Positions 1 through 10,861 of a stretch of DNA of 64,000 nucleotides are shown one piece after another; positions within the stretch are counted from its first letter, which is position 1, and each line of letters starts with the position of its first letter. The translations under genes and the position numbers were made by a program. The notes under the pieces are model-generated. The model worked only from the letters and a program-made list of their open reading frames with translations, was not told the DNA's origin and made no database searches. The DNA lies in NCBI GenBank assembly GCA_029204225.1, contig CM055094.1:63006442-63070441 (forward strand), in the 5' to 3' direction. Source of the stretch: Diphasiastrum complanatum. Taxonomy: Eukaryota > Streptophyta > Lycopodiopsida > Lycopodiales > Lycopodiaceae.

Positions 1-674
1 TCCATCCAGGATGCTCGCAGTAAGTGCCGCCTCTTTGATACCATTGTCACCCCCACGGCTCTATATGCGGCAGAGGCATGGTGCACGGGCCTCCCCTCTT
101 CACACTGGGCCAGCCTTTCACGATTACAGACCACCATGCTAGCTCGGTTGATTCGAGCAAAGCCTTCTGTCCCACATGAGATTCTTTTGGCCGAGTTTGC
201 AGTTCCACCTATACAGATCGAGGCAGCTCTTCAGCTCATCACCTATATTCAGAGGATACAGGCACTGCCAGAGATAGACAGACGATACATACAGATTGCA
301 CTTTCATCCTCACAGGGCCTTCATGATCAGGGCTATAGACTATCATGGTTCTCTCAGGCATCTCACCTCCTACTTGAGTCATTTGGTATCTCCATCATTG
401 CGCTTCCCTAGGGTACCCATCAATATATCAGACGATTTCTCTATCGAGCATACCTAGAGCGGACTTGGAGCAGCCAATTAGGAGTTAAGCCAGATTTCTA
501 CCGGACCTACTTTTTGGAGCTGAATGTATCAGGGACCCCAATCATGCCACGCTACTTGGATTCAGGGCTATCACATTGCCTCAGATTCACACTGGGACAG
601 CTCAGGGGGTCTTCTCACCAGCTAGGTATTGAGACGGGGAGGTTCCATGGTATTCCTAGAGTGGAGAGGGTTTG
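1..674 (+). mobile_element. LINE copy A, 5' portion (RT C-terminal region)
   Basis: The + strand encodes the region after the reverse-transcriptase core of the LINE family found throughout this window: a block beginning LFDTIVTPTALYAAEAW, then MLARLIRAKPSVPHEIL, and on to FRHGIP-like sequence near 650. The frame has a stop at about 409 and is decayed. It matches copy D (12.9-13.4 kb) and copy G (36.9-36.0 kb). It breaks exactly at 674/675, where a gypsy element is inserted, and resumes at 4077. The element enters from the left edge of the window, so its 5' end is not visible. Confidence 0.85.
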
Positions 675-2547
675 TGGTTCACATCACGTAATGGTGGTAG
701 CGTCGTAGGTTCTGAAAAGACAAATGCATACTGATGTAATAAGTTAGAGATCAACTGAGGAACAGCTGCTGGAGGAGAGGTAGTCACTGGAGAATCTGCT
801 GCAGCACGCTGAACACATAATAAAGCTGCACAATGAGCCTTAGGTAGGTTGCGGATAAACTGCTTCCCGTTGATCAGCTGGAAATCTGCCTGAGAATCAA
901 TACCAACAAGTGAGTGGGTCACTGCATCATGAACAAATGTCAATGTCTGCTGAGCCAGGTCCAAAGTAACCGCTCCCAATGAAGCAAACCAATCAGCACC
1001 AAGGATAAGGTCATAGCGCTCCATAGGAATGATATAAAGATCTGCCTGTCCAGAAAAATCACCAATGCGGTAGGATAATCCCTGAAACATCTGAGAACTA
1101 GGAAATGAGTGAGAACTGGCAACGTCGACTATGAGAGGCTGTGGAGCAGGAATAGGTGAAGCGCGTATTCTGTTGAGAACATAACTGCTGATAAAGGAAT
1201 GAGTGCTGCCGGTATCAACTAAAGCAATATACTCACGACCAGTAATGCGCACACGTAGCCGAATGGAGCGAGGACCGGGGCGCCCTGTCCAGGTAGCATA
1301 AGCAAGCTGAGCATGGAAAGTAGCAGGAAGTAAATCAGTAGAAGGCTCAGGAGATAGATCAGGCTCATCAGATATATAAATGTAGATATCGGACTCATCT
1401 CGGGTAGTGCCCTCATGGTAGAAAACAGCAGTACAAGTAGGCAGGGGCTGGCGGCAATCACGGGCAATGTGGTCAGGACTCTTACAACGAAAGCAAAGAC
1501 GCTTCTGCTGAATGTCAGCGAACTCTGCAGACGTGTAACGTCGGACAAAAGCAGGACGAGGAGGCGGAGGGCGAGGAGCGGGAGAAGTAAGAGAAGAGGT
1601 CGGGACGACAGTGGATGGGGCAGATGGGGCCGGAGATGGTAGAGGTGAAAGAGATGGACGGGGTCGGGAAAAGCGAAAGGGAGCAGGATCAGGGTACTTA
1701 TGCTGTAAAGTACTAGCAAGGACATGGCCTCAACAAGTGTGGGTGGACGGAAAGAAGAGACATCGTATCGTAGAGCACCACGAAGTACAGCAATGTAGCG
1801 AGAAATAAGCTCGGTGGGCTGAAGATCTGTAAAGAGGTAGGAAAGGTCCATAAACTGATCTGTATAGGAAGAAAGATCACCAGTCTGAGTAAGACTACGG
1901 AATATATCACGCTGGCGGCTCAGCCACTGAGGGTCAATCATAGCATGACGAAGATCACGACGAAAGGTAGGCCATAACTGGAGACCGTCCCGATGAGGGT
2001 CAAGTCGGTAGACCCGCCACCAAGTGGCAGCACGTCCATCTAAATGTAAGGCGGCTAACTGGATCTTCTGAGGATCAGTCTTAGGGTAAATCTGAAAATA
2101 AGTATCAAGCTTTGCAAACCAATTCTCTAACAAGTTCCCGTCAGAGGAACCAGAATAGGTGGCAAGTTGTACCCGATCACGAAAATCTCGAGCAAAATGT
2201 GGCTCAGGAGCTAGATGTCGTGGAAAATGTGACTCAGGAGCTGTATGACGTGGAAAACCGGGTGGTGGGTTAGGTGGAAAATGAGGCCCACCGCCAAAGG
2301 AAGTAGACGAGGATGGAAGTCCAAATGGAGACCCAAATGATGAATGAACAGGGGCTTTGCCAGGTCCATGTGGCTGTAAGGAATCAATCTGTGACTGCAT
2401 AGTGGCAAAGCCGGTCTGTAGAGTGGTAAAACCGGTCATCATTTGGTCGAAACGACTACTGAGGAGAGTAAGAGAGTCACGCATATCAGCAAACTGTTCA
2501 TCTAAAGGTCCGGAATGACTCGCAGGTGTAGTGGGTGAGCTAGCCAT
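671..2547 (-). pseudogene. gag-protease of gypsy element 1 (frameshifted)
   Basis: The frame opens at 2547 (MASSPTTPASHSGPLDEQF). Residues about 115-285 are a retrotransposon gag capsid domain, including ENWFAKLDTYFQ and RAATWWRVYRLD. Near 1720 the frame shifts by one base. The downstream frame, read to about 671, has a CCHC zinc knuckle (CFRCKSPDHIARDC, near 1490-1450) and an aspartic protease with the DTGSTHSFI active-site motif near 1215. It continues to the linker before RT ([19 protein letters not shown]) and stops there because the element is truncated. Gag packages the retrotransposon RNA and protease cleaves the polyprotein. The frameshift and missing pol mean the copy cannot move on its own. 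Confidence 0.85.
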
Positions 2548-3613
2548 GAGGAAGAAAAAGTAAGCGAGAAAAGAAATGTGCTAAACAATTGGACGAACTG
2601 AAGGAGAGGACATAAGTCGTCACAACAGGCACGCCAATGAAAAGACACAATAGAACTCGCGATGTAAGATGAACGGAAAGGACAACTAAGTAAGAAATAC
2701 CTCGTAACCGCAACCGGAAGTTAGCTGAAAAATAGCGGCGATATGTCGAGGTACCGGGCAGCCTCCAAAACAGATGCTAAGGGCCCGACAACGTGGAGTA
2801 AACGGTGGGTAAAAGTATGGGAAACAATAATGGACTATGGGGCTGGAAAGGGAGCAGCCAAGGAAAGGAAGTGATAACAAAAAGGAGGTATGGGCAGCGA
2901 GGAAACAAGGCTGAAAAATTAGAGATCGCCCTTCAAGGGTAAAAAAAAAAGTTTGCGATAAAGACGGGGAGCAATCCCGATGCGCGATGAAGTTGGGTGG
3001 GAGGGGCTTTCTAAGCATCTGAGCGTGTTCGTGTTGTGCGGGGTATGGTTGCGAACACAGACAACAGTGTAGGAGGGTGAGCTGAAATTGAGGCGGATGC
3101 AGGGCGCCAGCTATGGTGGGGTGTGGGCGTCCAATAGAGGTAGTAAACGACAAAAAAAAAATTCGATCAAAAAGATGGGTTGGTAGGGCGCTAGGAGTGG
3201 CTGATGGAAGGTGGCGAATAGGGGCAGCAAAAAGCGGAAATTTCAGCAAAAGGAAGGAGCAGTAGGGCGCTGGTCAGCAAGCATGAGGGCGCCCAATAGG
3301 GCAGCAAATAGGAGGCAGTAGGGCGCCCAAAATAGGGGAGGAAAAAGGCTGAAAATGCAGCAGTTGGCAGCCAGCAAGAGGGCGTCAGAAATGGGCAGCA
3401 AAAGGCTGAAAATGCAGCAGTAGGCAGCCAGCAAGAGGGCGCTAGAAATGGGCAGCAAGTGGGCGCCTGTCCTCCTCCGATCCGTCGTGAAAATCTGCAA
3501 GACAAGTGTGGAGAAATGCTGAAGATCCGGCTGAAAAATGGTGAAGATCCAAGCTGAAGATAGGCGCCCTCCTGTGAGAGAAAAATCTGCTCAATGGAGA
3601 TGCTCAGGAAAGT
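2548..3613 (-). repeat. Gypsy 1 leader with internal duplication
   Basis: About 1.07 kb of untranslated leader between the primer binding site and gag. It holds two near-identical units of about 60 bp (about 3340-3400 and 3400-3460) containing GGCTGAAAATGCAGCAG and CAGCCAGCAAGAGGGCG. Repeated AGTAGGGCGCC / AATAGGGCGCC blocks lie beside them. Open frames across this stretch look like chance products of the repeats. No coding function is claimed. Confidence 0.55.
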
Positions 3614-3625
3614 GCTCTGATACCA
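3614..3625 (-). promoter_or_regulatory. Primer binding site, initiator tRNA-Met
   Basis: On the minus strand this reads TGGTATCAGAGC, the classic plant LTR-retrotransposon site complementary to the 3' end of initiator tRNA-Met. It directly abuts the TAACT end of the LTR with no spacer, which fixes the LTR boundary. Confidence 0.85.
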
Positions 3626-4076
3626 AGTTATGAACGTAGCCACGGCTGATCTAGATTTAGTCTGTGAAAGCATCACATAAGCAAGACTTAACCCTAGAAA
3701 GCAGGAGAGAGAAAGCTTAAAGAGACTAAAGAAGGAGATCATATCATAAGCCAAGTAACAAATGACACAGAATCCCTACTTATAGCCAAGAGGAAGCCCT
3801 AAAAGGAAGCTTCCAGTGGCTAGGGCCAAACTGAGAGGGAAAATAGTGCGCCCTCCAAGAAGGCCCCCACTCTCAGTAATATGACCAAATAACCAATATA
3901 GTGAATCATAGGGCCCAAAGCCAATAATATGGTCTAAATGTCAATAATAGGGCCCAAGGCCAACCATATAGTCTAAATGTCAAATAATGAATAAAAAAGG
4001 GCCCAAAGCCTGCTTATGCATAAAGTAAAGTAAATGTAAATGGACATGGCGAATGTAATGAGCCGAGTCCATAACT
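3626..4076 (-). repeat. LTR of gypsy element 1 (AGTTA...TAACT ends)
   Basis: On the minus strand it runs from AGTTATGGACTCGG (ending at 4076) to TTCATAACT (at 3626). It matches the two LTRs at 48524-48915 and 56604-56997 with moderate divergence and small length differences. Its right end touches the GTTTG target duplication. The ends are an inverted AGTTA/TAACT rather than TG/CA. Confidence 0.8.
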
Positions 4077-4735
4077 GTTTGCCAGTTGTGCTCGGTGAGG
4101 TGGAGTCTGAGGAGCATTTTATCTTCAGATGCCCAGTATATTGTGAGATCAGAGGGAGATATCACTGCTTGTTTCGAGACATACCTACCACTCTACGTTC
4201 TCTCATAGCCTATGAGGACCCACGGTGTGTCGCGCTGATGGTACACGAGATGTTCATATTGCGGAGAGATCTACACGGGACATCCCAACACATTACATCT
4301 CAGTCATTGATCACTTCATTCTTTACTAGACGGAGATCACGTGTCTCAGTACCCGAGGATGATGACTACTACGACGATGAGGATGACGGTCGCTTACATA
4401 CCCTCAGAGATCAGAGACGATGTACCTCCCATACTGCCAGGATAGCCATACCTCATATACATTGACATACTACACACGCTCATGCTCATAGACGACACCA
4501 GCGGGCTCCAGCGCCTTCTCATGTTGCGGCTCGCATTACATCTTTCTACAGCACCAGCACAGACTTGACATCTTGATTGCAGATGATTACTTGTTTATTT
4601 AGTTGATACTAGCTGTTTTCTTTATTTAAGTTTTGGAGACGTTCTATGCGCTCCCATGGTTACTACACACTTGATATGTACCTCATTAGTCTTATATGCC
4701 TTTTGGCATGGAAAAGACATTAGTAAAGCTTTCTT

Positions 4736-4740
<5 letters not shown>
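4077..4740 (+). mobile_element. LINE copy A, 3' portion with zinc finger and 3' end
   Basis: Continues copy A after the gypsy insertion. The frame at about 4085-4462 begins in the family's C-terminal zinc finger, here degraded: in place of the CSMC-type pair it reads LPVVLGEVESEEHFIF, followed by RCP. YEIRGRYHCLFRDIP and SLIAYEDPRCVALM follow, then an acidic/basic tail. The 3' UTR ends in the family's conserved terminus, GGCATGGAAAAGACATTAG, then TAAAGCTTTCTTTCTTT, and runs into a CT array. Confidence 0.85.

Positions 4741-4779
<39 letters not shown>
4741..4779. repeat. (CT)n array at LINE A 3' end
   Basis: About 20 perfect CT units follow the LINE A 3' terminus directly. On the other side the array abuts a minus-strand LINE fragment (B), so it is shared by two elements lying tail to tail. 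The Ser-Leu or Arg-Glu reading frames across it are artefacts of the repeat. Confidence 0.95.
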
Positions 4780-4781
<2 letters not shown>

Positions 4782-6033
4782 CATTGTGGAGATTGCACCA
4801 TAGAAGCTCCTCGCTCCACCTCCACGCTTAGGCCTGTTTCTTACGACAAAAAGTCTAAACAAGGTAGGGGATAGTGAGCATCCCTGCTTCACTCCAATGG
4901 TGCTATAAACCTGCTGAGATATGTCCTCCTCCGAACGAAAACAACATATAGACTCATAATTGCCAAGACTGGATCTGCATCCTGTAATCTTTGGATAAGT
5001 AAGTATCTCGGAACAGAGTCAAAGGCCTTACAAAAATCCTCACAACAACAGTATACCCGCGCTCGTCAGCCTCCTCAATAATGGATCTCAATTGGAATAT
5101 ATGATCTGAGGTGGAGTAATGTGATCGAAAACCTGCTTGGTCCAAAGCATACAAAGCGTCTGATCTCGGCTTCACTACTGACTACCCTTTGAAGAACTGA
5201 GCCATATACTCTTGCCATGATGTGGCCAATCATCATAGTACGATAGTTTTCTGGCCTCATGGAATCACCCCCTTTGTGGATGGGATGTATGACGTTGGTA
5301 CACTGTGAGGTCGGGAAGCCATGAATGACAACTTGGTTAAAAAATTCAGAAAGGATGGGAGAAAGGATGTCTTTCGCATGGACAAGAAGGTCTTCGATAT
5401 CAAGGGCATGACGACTATTGAGAATTTTAATGGATTTAGATATCATGTCAGGGGTGAAAATATTGAAGGATGAAGGATGGGGTGAGATGACGATGGGATA
5501 AGTGGTATCAATTGTATAAAGGGACTTGGCGTATTCTGTCCAGGTATATAAATCAATCAAATTGGGAGGAGGAGCAAGAGGGATGAATTCATGCCAAAAG
5601 GCACTAGAGGAGGAACTAAAAAGAAGATTAAAAAGCCTTCATTGGTCTCATAAGTCTTCTTTTTATGATGGAGTGTATTTCGGTAGGTACGATTTATATC
5701 ACGAATCGAAGGAAGTGGTTGGCATAGGCATATTTAGGATGATTATGGAGCTGGTTGCAGTCATCATCATACCAAGGCTGTTTAGGACGATTGGAGTTTT
5801 TTGTTCTTGTTTTGGGTTTTGTAGATGGAAAAGAAAGGGAAGCTGCAGTATGTAAGACATTAGTCAGGAGGTGGATTAGTGTTCAATGGTGGAGTCATAT
5901 GGAAAATGCTGTAGAAGGGAGATTAATGAGTCTTGATAATCGGCATGTACGGGTTCTCGAAATGATACCTTGGAGCACGAGTGGGGGGGGATGGGAAGTA
6001 GAAGTAGAGATGGCGGGCTTTGTTCCCAAATGG

Positions 6034-6036
<3 letters not shown>
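4780..6036 (-). mobile_element. LINE copy B, RT fragment (minus strand, decayed)
   Basis: On the minus strand, from 6036 down: a short linker, a degraded stretch (HFPYDST) matching the region upstream of RT in copy F, then RT blocks 5560-5075 (ILNSRHALDIEDLLVHAKDI, CTNVIHPIHKGGDSM, ENYRTMMIGHIMARVYGS), 5175-5050 (QAGFRSHYSTSDHIFQLRSI) and about 4890-4850 (KQGCSLSPTLF). Several frameshifts and stops are present. The copy is cut at both sides exactly at CT/GA arrays (4779/4780 and 6036/6037). Its right-hand break is at the same element position as an internal (CT)n in copy F. Confidence 0.8.

Positions 6037-6096
<60 letters not shown>
6037..6096. repeat. (GA)n array at LINE B 5' break
   Basis: About 30 GA units between the truncated LINE B and unique intron sequence. 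Read on the LINE strand this is (CT)n just upstream of the EN-RT linker, the position where LINE F also carries (CT)n. Confidence 0.95.
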
Positions 6097-6100
<4 letters not shown>

Positions 6101-6149
6101 TGTATTCTTTTCTTACTACATACTTGGGTGCAGAGCCTCATGTTTAGAG

Positions 6150-6296
6150 AAGGAAAAGAAGGATTTGGAACAAGCGTTGCAAAATCGTCTGCAAGAATTC
6201 GAGGTTGAGCGCTCTTCTTTGCAGAATCAAATCAACAACTTATCAGAAGATCTCAAAAGACGAACAGATTCACAATTTCGAGCGAAGTCACTTCAG
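6150..6296 (+). CDS. Sfi1-like gene, window exon 1 (coiled coil)
   Basis: 49 codons, phase 0 at both ends. The acceptor is TTTAGAG ending at 6149 (an alternative AG ends at 6147) and the donor is CAG|GTATAG at 6296. The product is charged and heptad-like: KEKKDLEQALQNRLQEFEVE, then SSLQNQINNLSEDLKRRTDS. The codon usage and lack of stops differ from the surrounding repeats. The (GA)n/LINE B insertion ends only about 50 bp upstream, close to the branch-point region. No start codon is here, so upstream exons must lie before this window or be unrecognised. This is the least certain exon end because of the two possible acceptors. Confidence 0.7.
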
Positions 6297-7090
6297 GTAT
6301 AGGAGTAGCTTTGCATTGTTTGTGTTTATGGTCATACGATCAAGCTATTTTTCTTCATTGATCTAGTGATTTCTACTAATACGTTTGATTTTTTAATTAG
6401 AGAAATTTGTCGTCATTCTGATTTCGGAGATTCATGATACTTGGTTTTCTTGCATACACTTGTCATTCATAGTTATTCCTTATCTGCTGAAATGTTAGCT
6501 TAGGCATTGTTATCTATGCCTTTCGGGGGTTTGATATTTGATTTGATAAAGGACTATCATGCCCAGAATCCTATGAGTTTGAAACGATCAAGACCAATTT
6601 AAATTTTGAACTGTTTTATTTGCGCATGGCTTCTTTTCCTTACTTTTTTGGAGCATCTTCAAGGACACTCCTAACGTAAGTGGACCCTTTATGAAGTCAG
6701 GTATGGTTCTTCTCTCCTAGCTTGTCTTTTATGACAACGTTTCCAATCACTTTGAAAAGCACCATTCCCTTAGAAAACATGCGGCAATGATCTATTCTTG
6801 TGTCCATCAATGTTTCATCAGTCCGTTTCGTACATCATTTCGAAACCCATTTGAAACACGTTTTAGACGAGAGGTCCAGGTTCGAAACGAGAAACTTTTA
6901 TAGGTTTTTTTTTAAAATGTGTTTTTATGGGTTTAGACATGTCATATAGAGACTAGTACTAAGTAGATACATCTAATTTCATTAGAATATTCAATGCTCT
7001 AGAGAATGCAATTTCAAGAGGAGAAATTGTGTATGGTCGCTTTCCTCAGTCAATTCTTGATATTGTCATGGATAGGTTGTGAGAATCTAT
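6297..7090. other. Intron sequence, no feature recognised
   Basis: AT-rich, stop-dense sequence downstream of exon 1. Short CGTTTCGAAAC-like words occur near 6830-6900, and similar words recur near 37240 and 25570. I see no gene or clear element. Confidence 0.5.
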
Positions 7091-8849
7091 TCATGCTAGC
7101 ACAGAGCTTATGGCCCTTGAGAAATCATGCTCAAGTGCATTCAGGAAGTATGCAAAGACACGATCATCAACATCTTTAGAGTCTTGTAAGAGAGCAAGAA
7201 GTTTAGCTCGTGACAGTTTGGATGCCCATTGCCACATGGTAGTAGGTACTCGATAACATGTCACTCTTAATGCCCATTGCCTAGCCCTTATCTTATAAAC
7301 CCTAGCCTTAATCTGGGTCCTGTCATCTGTGGGACCCCATATATAGGTGATCATACTGTATACACTTGTAGAAAGTTGAAATTAGATACTGCTATACTCC
7401 ATACATATTACAAGAGTGAGTTGAAAGTTCTTAGTTCACAGTGCTGAGTGGCAAGTGCTTCAAAATTTCACACGTAGCGAGTTGTGACCAATTACGACTT
7501 ACCAATGATCAGAAAATTGAAATACATATTACAAATTACAATTTACAATCAAAATGAATAATGGTTCATCGTAACTTATAAGCTATAGTACATAAAAGAT
7601 AGTCCGTAGTACATACTTGAATACTTCCAAGTTGACTAATGAGTCATGACACATGCACAAATTACAATGCACGCAACACATCACAGTTTCAAACATCCAA
7701 GGACTTCCAGAAATTATAAACTGTACTGACCATCGACAAATCACAAATCACAATTCAAAAGTCAAAAGTTTAAACTTTAGTCTTTAAAGTAAAAGCATAA
7801 ATAACAAGAGTTTCAAGCGTAGCTTTGAGGCTCAAGCCTGATACCTCATGAGTCATATGTATAACTATTATGCTAGAGCCTAGAGTATACTACTATGCAT
7901 ACTTCATCCACCATGAAACAGGGCACAATTGCCCTTCCCTCAACTGTGCACTTGGATGCCCGAAATCGAGGCTCCCGGTCTTGAACATTCAACATTCAAC
8001 ATTCATCAACATACAAAATATTAAATACTAAATACTTATTACTAACTTAGACTTCAGTACATACTACATAGATGAAATTTGAATCATGATGGCACTAAGT
8101 AATAAGTTATAACTACCAAGTACTAGCTGGTGGCTTGTTTATCAAGTACATACCTGAATACATTCATCCATGAGTGCATCTTGATCCCTAGGATCAGGAT
8201 AGACAAAGGAGACGTAGGGAATGCCATCCCTGCCTAAGCTCTCGATCATGGAATTGATCCTCCCTCCTCCGTAGTGGATGAAGCAAGGTAGCCATGACAT
8301 GCAGAGGTTGATGGAACCACTGCCACCTATCTAGAAACGGGCCCCTTACTTCTTCCAACCTACAAACAAACAGGAGTGAACATTCAAGTCTCAAGAACCC
8401 AGATTCCAATTTCCGATTAGCAATATCAAAATTGCAAATACTCATTACTATTAACTAATCATGAATGCTCAATGAAGAATCGACTTTCAACGTAGTAATA
8501 TACCTGTCAGCATCTATGCTGGTGCAACTCTGAAGCTGCTCTCCTAGTCTATCCATGAACTCATAGAGAAGGCCTAAAGTGCAACCCTCTCTATCAGTAA
8601 GGCGCTCTACACACTATAGATAGGCTGGATTGATGTGACAATGGCACGTGCATCATCCCAAAATGCAGTAGACATCGCAGCCGTCTCAAATCTCCTGGAC
8701 TTGGCCTCTCATGATGGGCCCCACTCTGCCCAATGGTTTGAAACAACCATTTGCCTTAGTCTTGCACTTTTATGAGCCGCTCCAAAACGAGGAACATAAA
8801 GGCAAACTTGGAATGCAATAAGAATGGTAATTGGTCATAGGCAGCAGAC

Positions 8850-9293
8850 TGTAGGAAATCAAAGTCTCAAGATCCTTCTAACATTCAATCTCCATATACA
8901 AGAAGAAGAGGGAGAGGGTTAGGCGCCCTCAAGGAGAGAGAAAGTAGTAGCAATGCTTGAAAGGGAATGAGTTACAAATGAATAATGAGTACACATAAAT
9001 AGGCCTTCTAAGGGCCTCAACTCTTCCAAACCCTAAGTTCTAGAACCTTTTAAACCCTAAGCTTATCCACTACTAATTATAGGGCACCTTTAAAAGTCAA
9101 GATAGGGCCCCTTAACATAATTAGACTTTACTTGGACCCACGAGTTATTACTAGACCAAAATTGGGTCCAACTTAGCTAAAACTAACTTAACATGGTCTA
9201 AATAATAAACCTAACCCATGGTTACACAAGTCTCGACGTTTTGGGTCAAAGTAACCTATGGGAAACTAACATTATCATTTATTATTTCTAACA
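8850..9293 (-). repeat. LTR (TGTTAGAA...TTTCCTACA family)
   Basis: 444 bp with TG...CA ends on the minus strand. It shares blocks such as GAGGGCGCCTAACCCTCTCC and TTCAAGCATTGCTACTACTT with the solo LTR at 41236-41669. Confidence 0.8.
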
Positions 9294-10861
9294 CCCTGCT
9301 TAAATGATAATGTAAAAAACACAACATGACATGAAGTAGAATGGAAAAATTGCAACAAAATGCAAAATGTTGCTTGCTGCCCAAAACTTCATATAGCCCA
9401 TTAAAAAACCTCCAATTCGAAGTAGTCGAAGTAGCCGAAATCTCAGCCCCAATCATGCCTGATGTAGAAGAGATGTAGAATACAAAGTGCGGTAGCATCA
9501 AGTCGAAGAGTGAAGACAAGCATGCTCCATCCAAAGTAGGTAACCAAAAAACCAGCCACAAGCCAAGAAACATAAAGAAGAGTATGATACTCTTTTACCA
9601 TCACATCCTCCCGAATCTTACTATCAATGATCTGCTCACCAACACTATGTAAGGCAACACTGTCATCATAAGAAGTAAGCATCAAAACAGGAAAATCAGC
9701 ATAAGGTACTGATTTTGGTGAGGCATGTGTGTTTCCTCCAAGGTAAAAAGATGCTTTGCTATCCCGCAAAGACTCGGACAGCCAACAAGAGGCTGTAGCA
9801 GGCTGTCCAACAGCCACAAAATCACCAACACTTTGTTGTTCAAAGTGTTCCAAATGTGGACCTTGTTGTCCAAAAACCTTCCGCAGGCCGTTCCCGATGC
9901 ATAATAGGATGCTCACGATGTAACATAGGCTGAAAATGATCAATAAACCATGGCTGAATCTGCTGTCCACCATCTTCAAGACAAAAACCAGCAGCTTGCC
10001 ACTTGACCACCCAAAAAATCCAACAACACGCCACTTTGAACCATTGTACTAATTGACACGAATTTTTCCCCTCCATTAGTACAAAATGGCTTTAAAGAAT
10101 GCTTGATTTCAGCCTTTTCCAAAACATTAACTTGAGAAGCTTGCTCATAAAGTTCTTCACTAATGCATCCATCATTTGCAACAAATGGCTCAAGAGAAGA
10201 AGAATGGTCTACCATACCAACATTCCGATGCAAACTTGTACTTGTAGAAAGACAATGATCAAACTTTGCATGCCTTTGCTCATCTACCTTCAAAGAGGAT
10301 GAAGTAGTTTCGGTACATCTTTGAAAGTGTTTCCCAAGCACTTTTAAAGTTCTTGCAAAATCTCAAATGATATAAGATAGATCTTGTTACTGATAAATCA
10401 ATGAAAGAGCTTGATCATCACGTCGATGCCAAACCTCAGCTTGCAACTCCATGAAGAATAGTTGGTGCCATCCAACATATCTTCGCCCGAACAAGTACGA
10501 ATTGCTCCCAAATCTCTTGCCATATTTCAAACCCTAAATGGTGGTGCCCTAAAAGACACAAAAACCAGCAAGTATCAAATCTAAAAAATCAGCACCGGAA
10601 TGTGTTGAAACCACACATTAGATGGATGTAGGAACTCGCCCTCCTACAGCCTTGTGTGCTGAAAATTTTAGCCTGAAATTGCATTACAAACTCAAAAAAC
10701 CAGCAAGCAAAGAATTAGGTTAGCCTCCAACAAAGCTTGTTCCGGAACCCTTCTTTCTTGCCAAAATGTGTGAACAATACACACACGGATAGGGCTGTTG
10801 CAAACACCCTACAAATGGTAATATGCTGTCCAATTTTCAGCCTCGGAATGTGATCGGATCA
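8850..10861 (-). mobile_element. LTR element inserted in the hAT gene (3' LTR plus internal remnant)
   Basis: A minus-strand LTR occupies 8850-9293, running from TGTTAGAAATAATAAATG to TTTCCTACA. It is the same family as the solo LTR at 41236-41669. The purine-rich AAGCAGGG just upstream (right side) fits a polypurine tract, so this is the 3' LTR. The internal part, 9294 to about 10861, has several minus-strand frames of up to 178 aa (9979-9443) but I recognise no retroviral domain in them. No second LTR is seen where hAT coding resumes at 10862, so the 5' side is truncated or unrecognised. It splits DUF659. Confidence 0.6.

Larger units (their letters stand above)
675..4076 (-). mobile_element. 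Ty3/gypsy element 1: 5' LTR, leader, gag, protease; 3' half missing
   Basis: Reading on the minus strand: LTR (4076-3626), primer binding site (3625-3614), leader (about 3613-2548), gag with a zinc knuckle, protease, then a stop in similarity at the start of RT near 676. There is no RT, RNase H, integrase or 3' LTR. The insert is flanked by GTTTG at 670-674 and again at 4077-4081. Removing the element and one GTTTG restores continuous LINE sequence, as in copy D at 13.42 kb. It is the same family as the complete element at 48524-56997. The truncated end abutting a target duplication is unusual and is listed as a finding. Confidence 0.85.

Noticed and set aside
7091-7354. Minus-strand 87-aa frame as the hAT C-terminal exon
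   Set aside because: Position and strand fit, but I see no hAT dimerisation motif, so it is not included in the gene.
9443-9979. 178-aa minus-strand frame inside the LTR element at 8850-10861 as a real gene
   Set aside because: No recognisable domain, and its frame is not supported by neighbours. It could be chance within the element.
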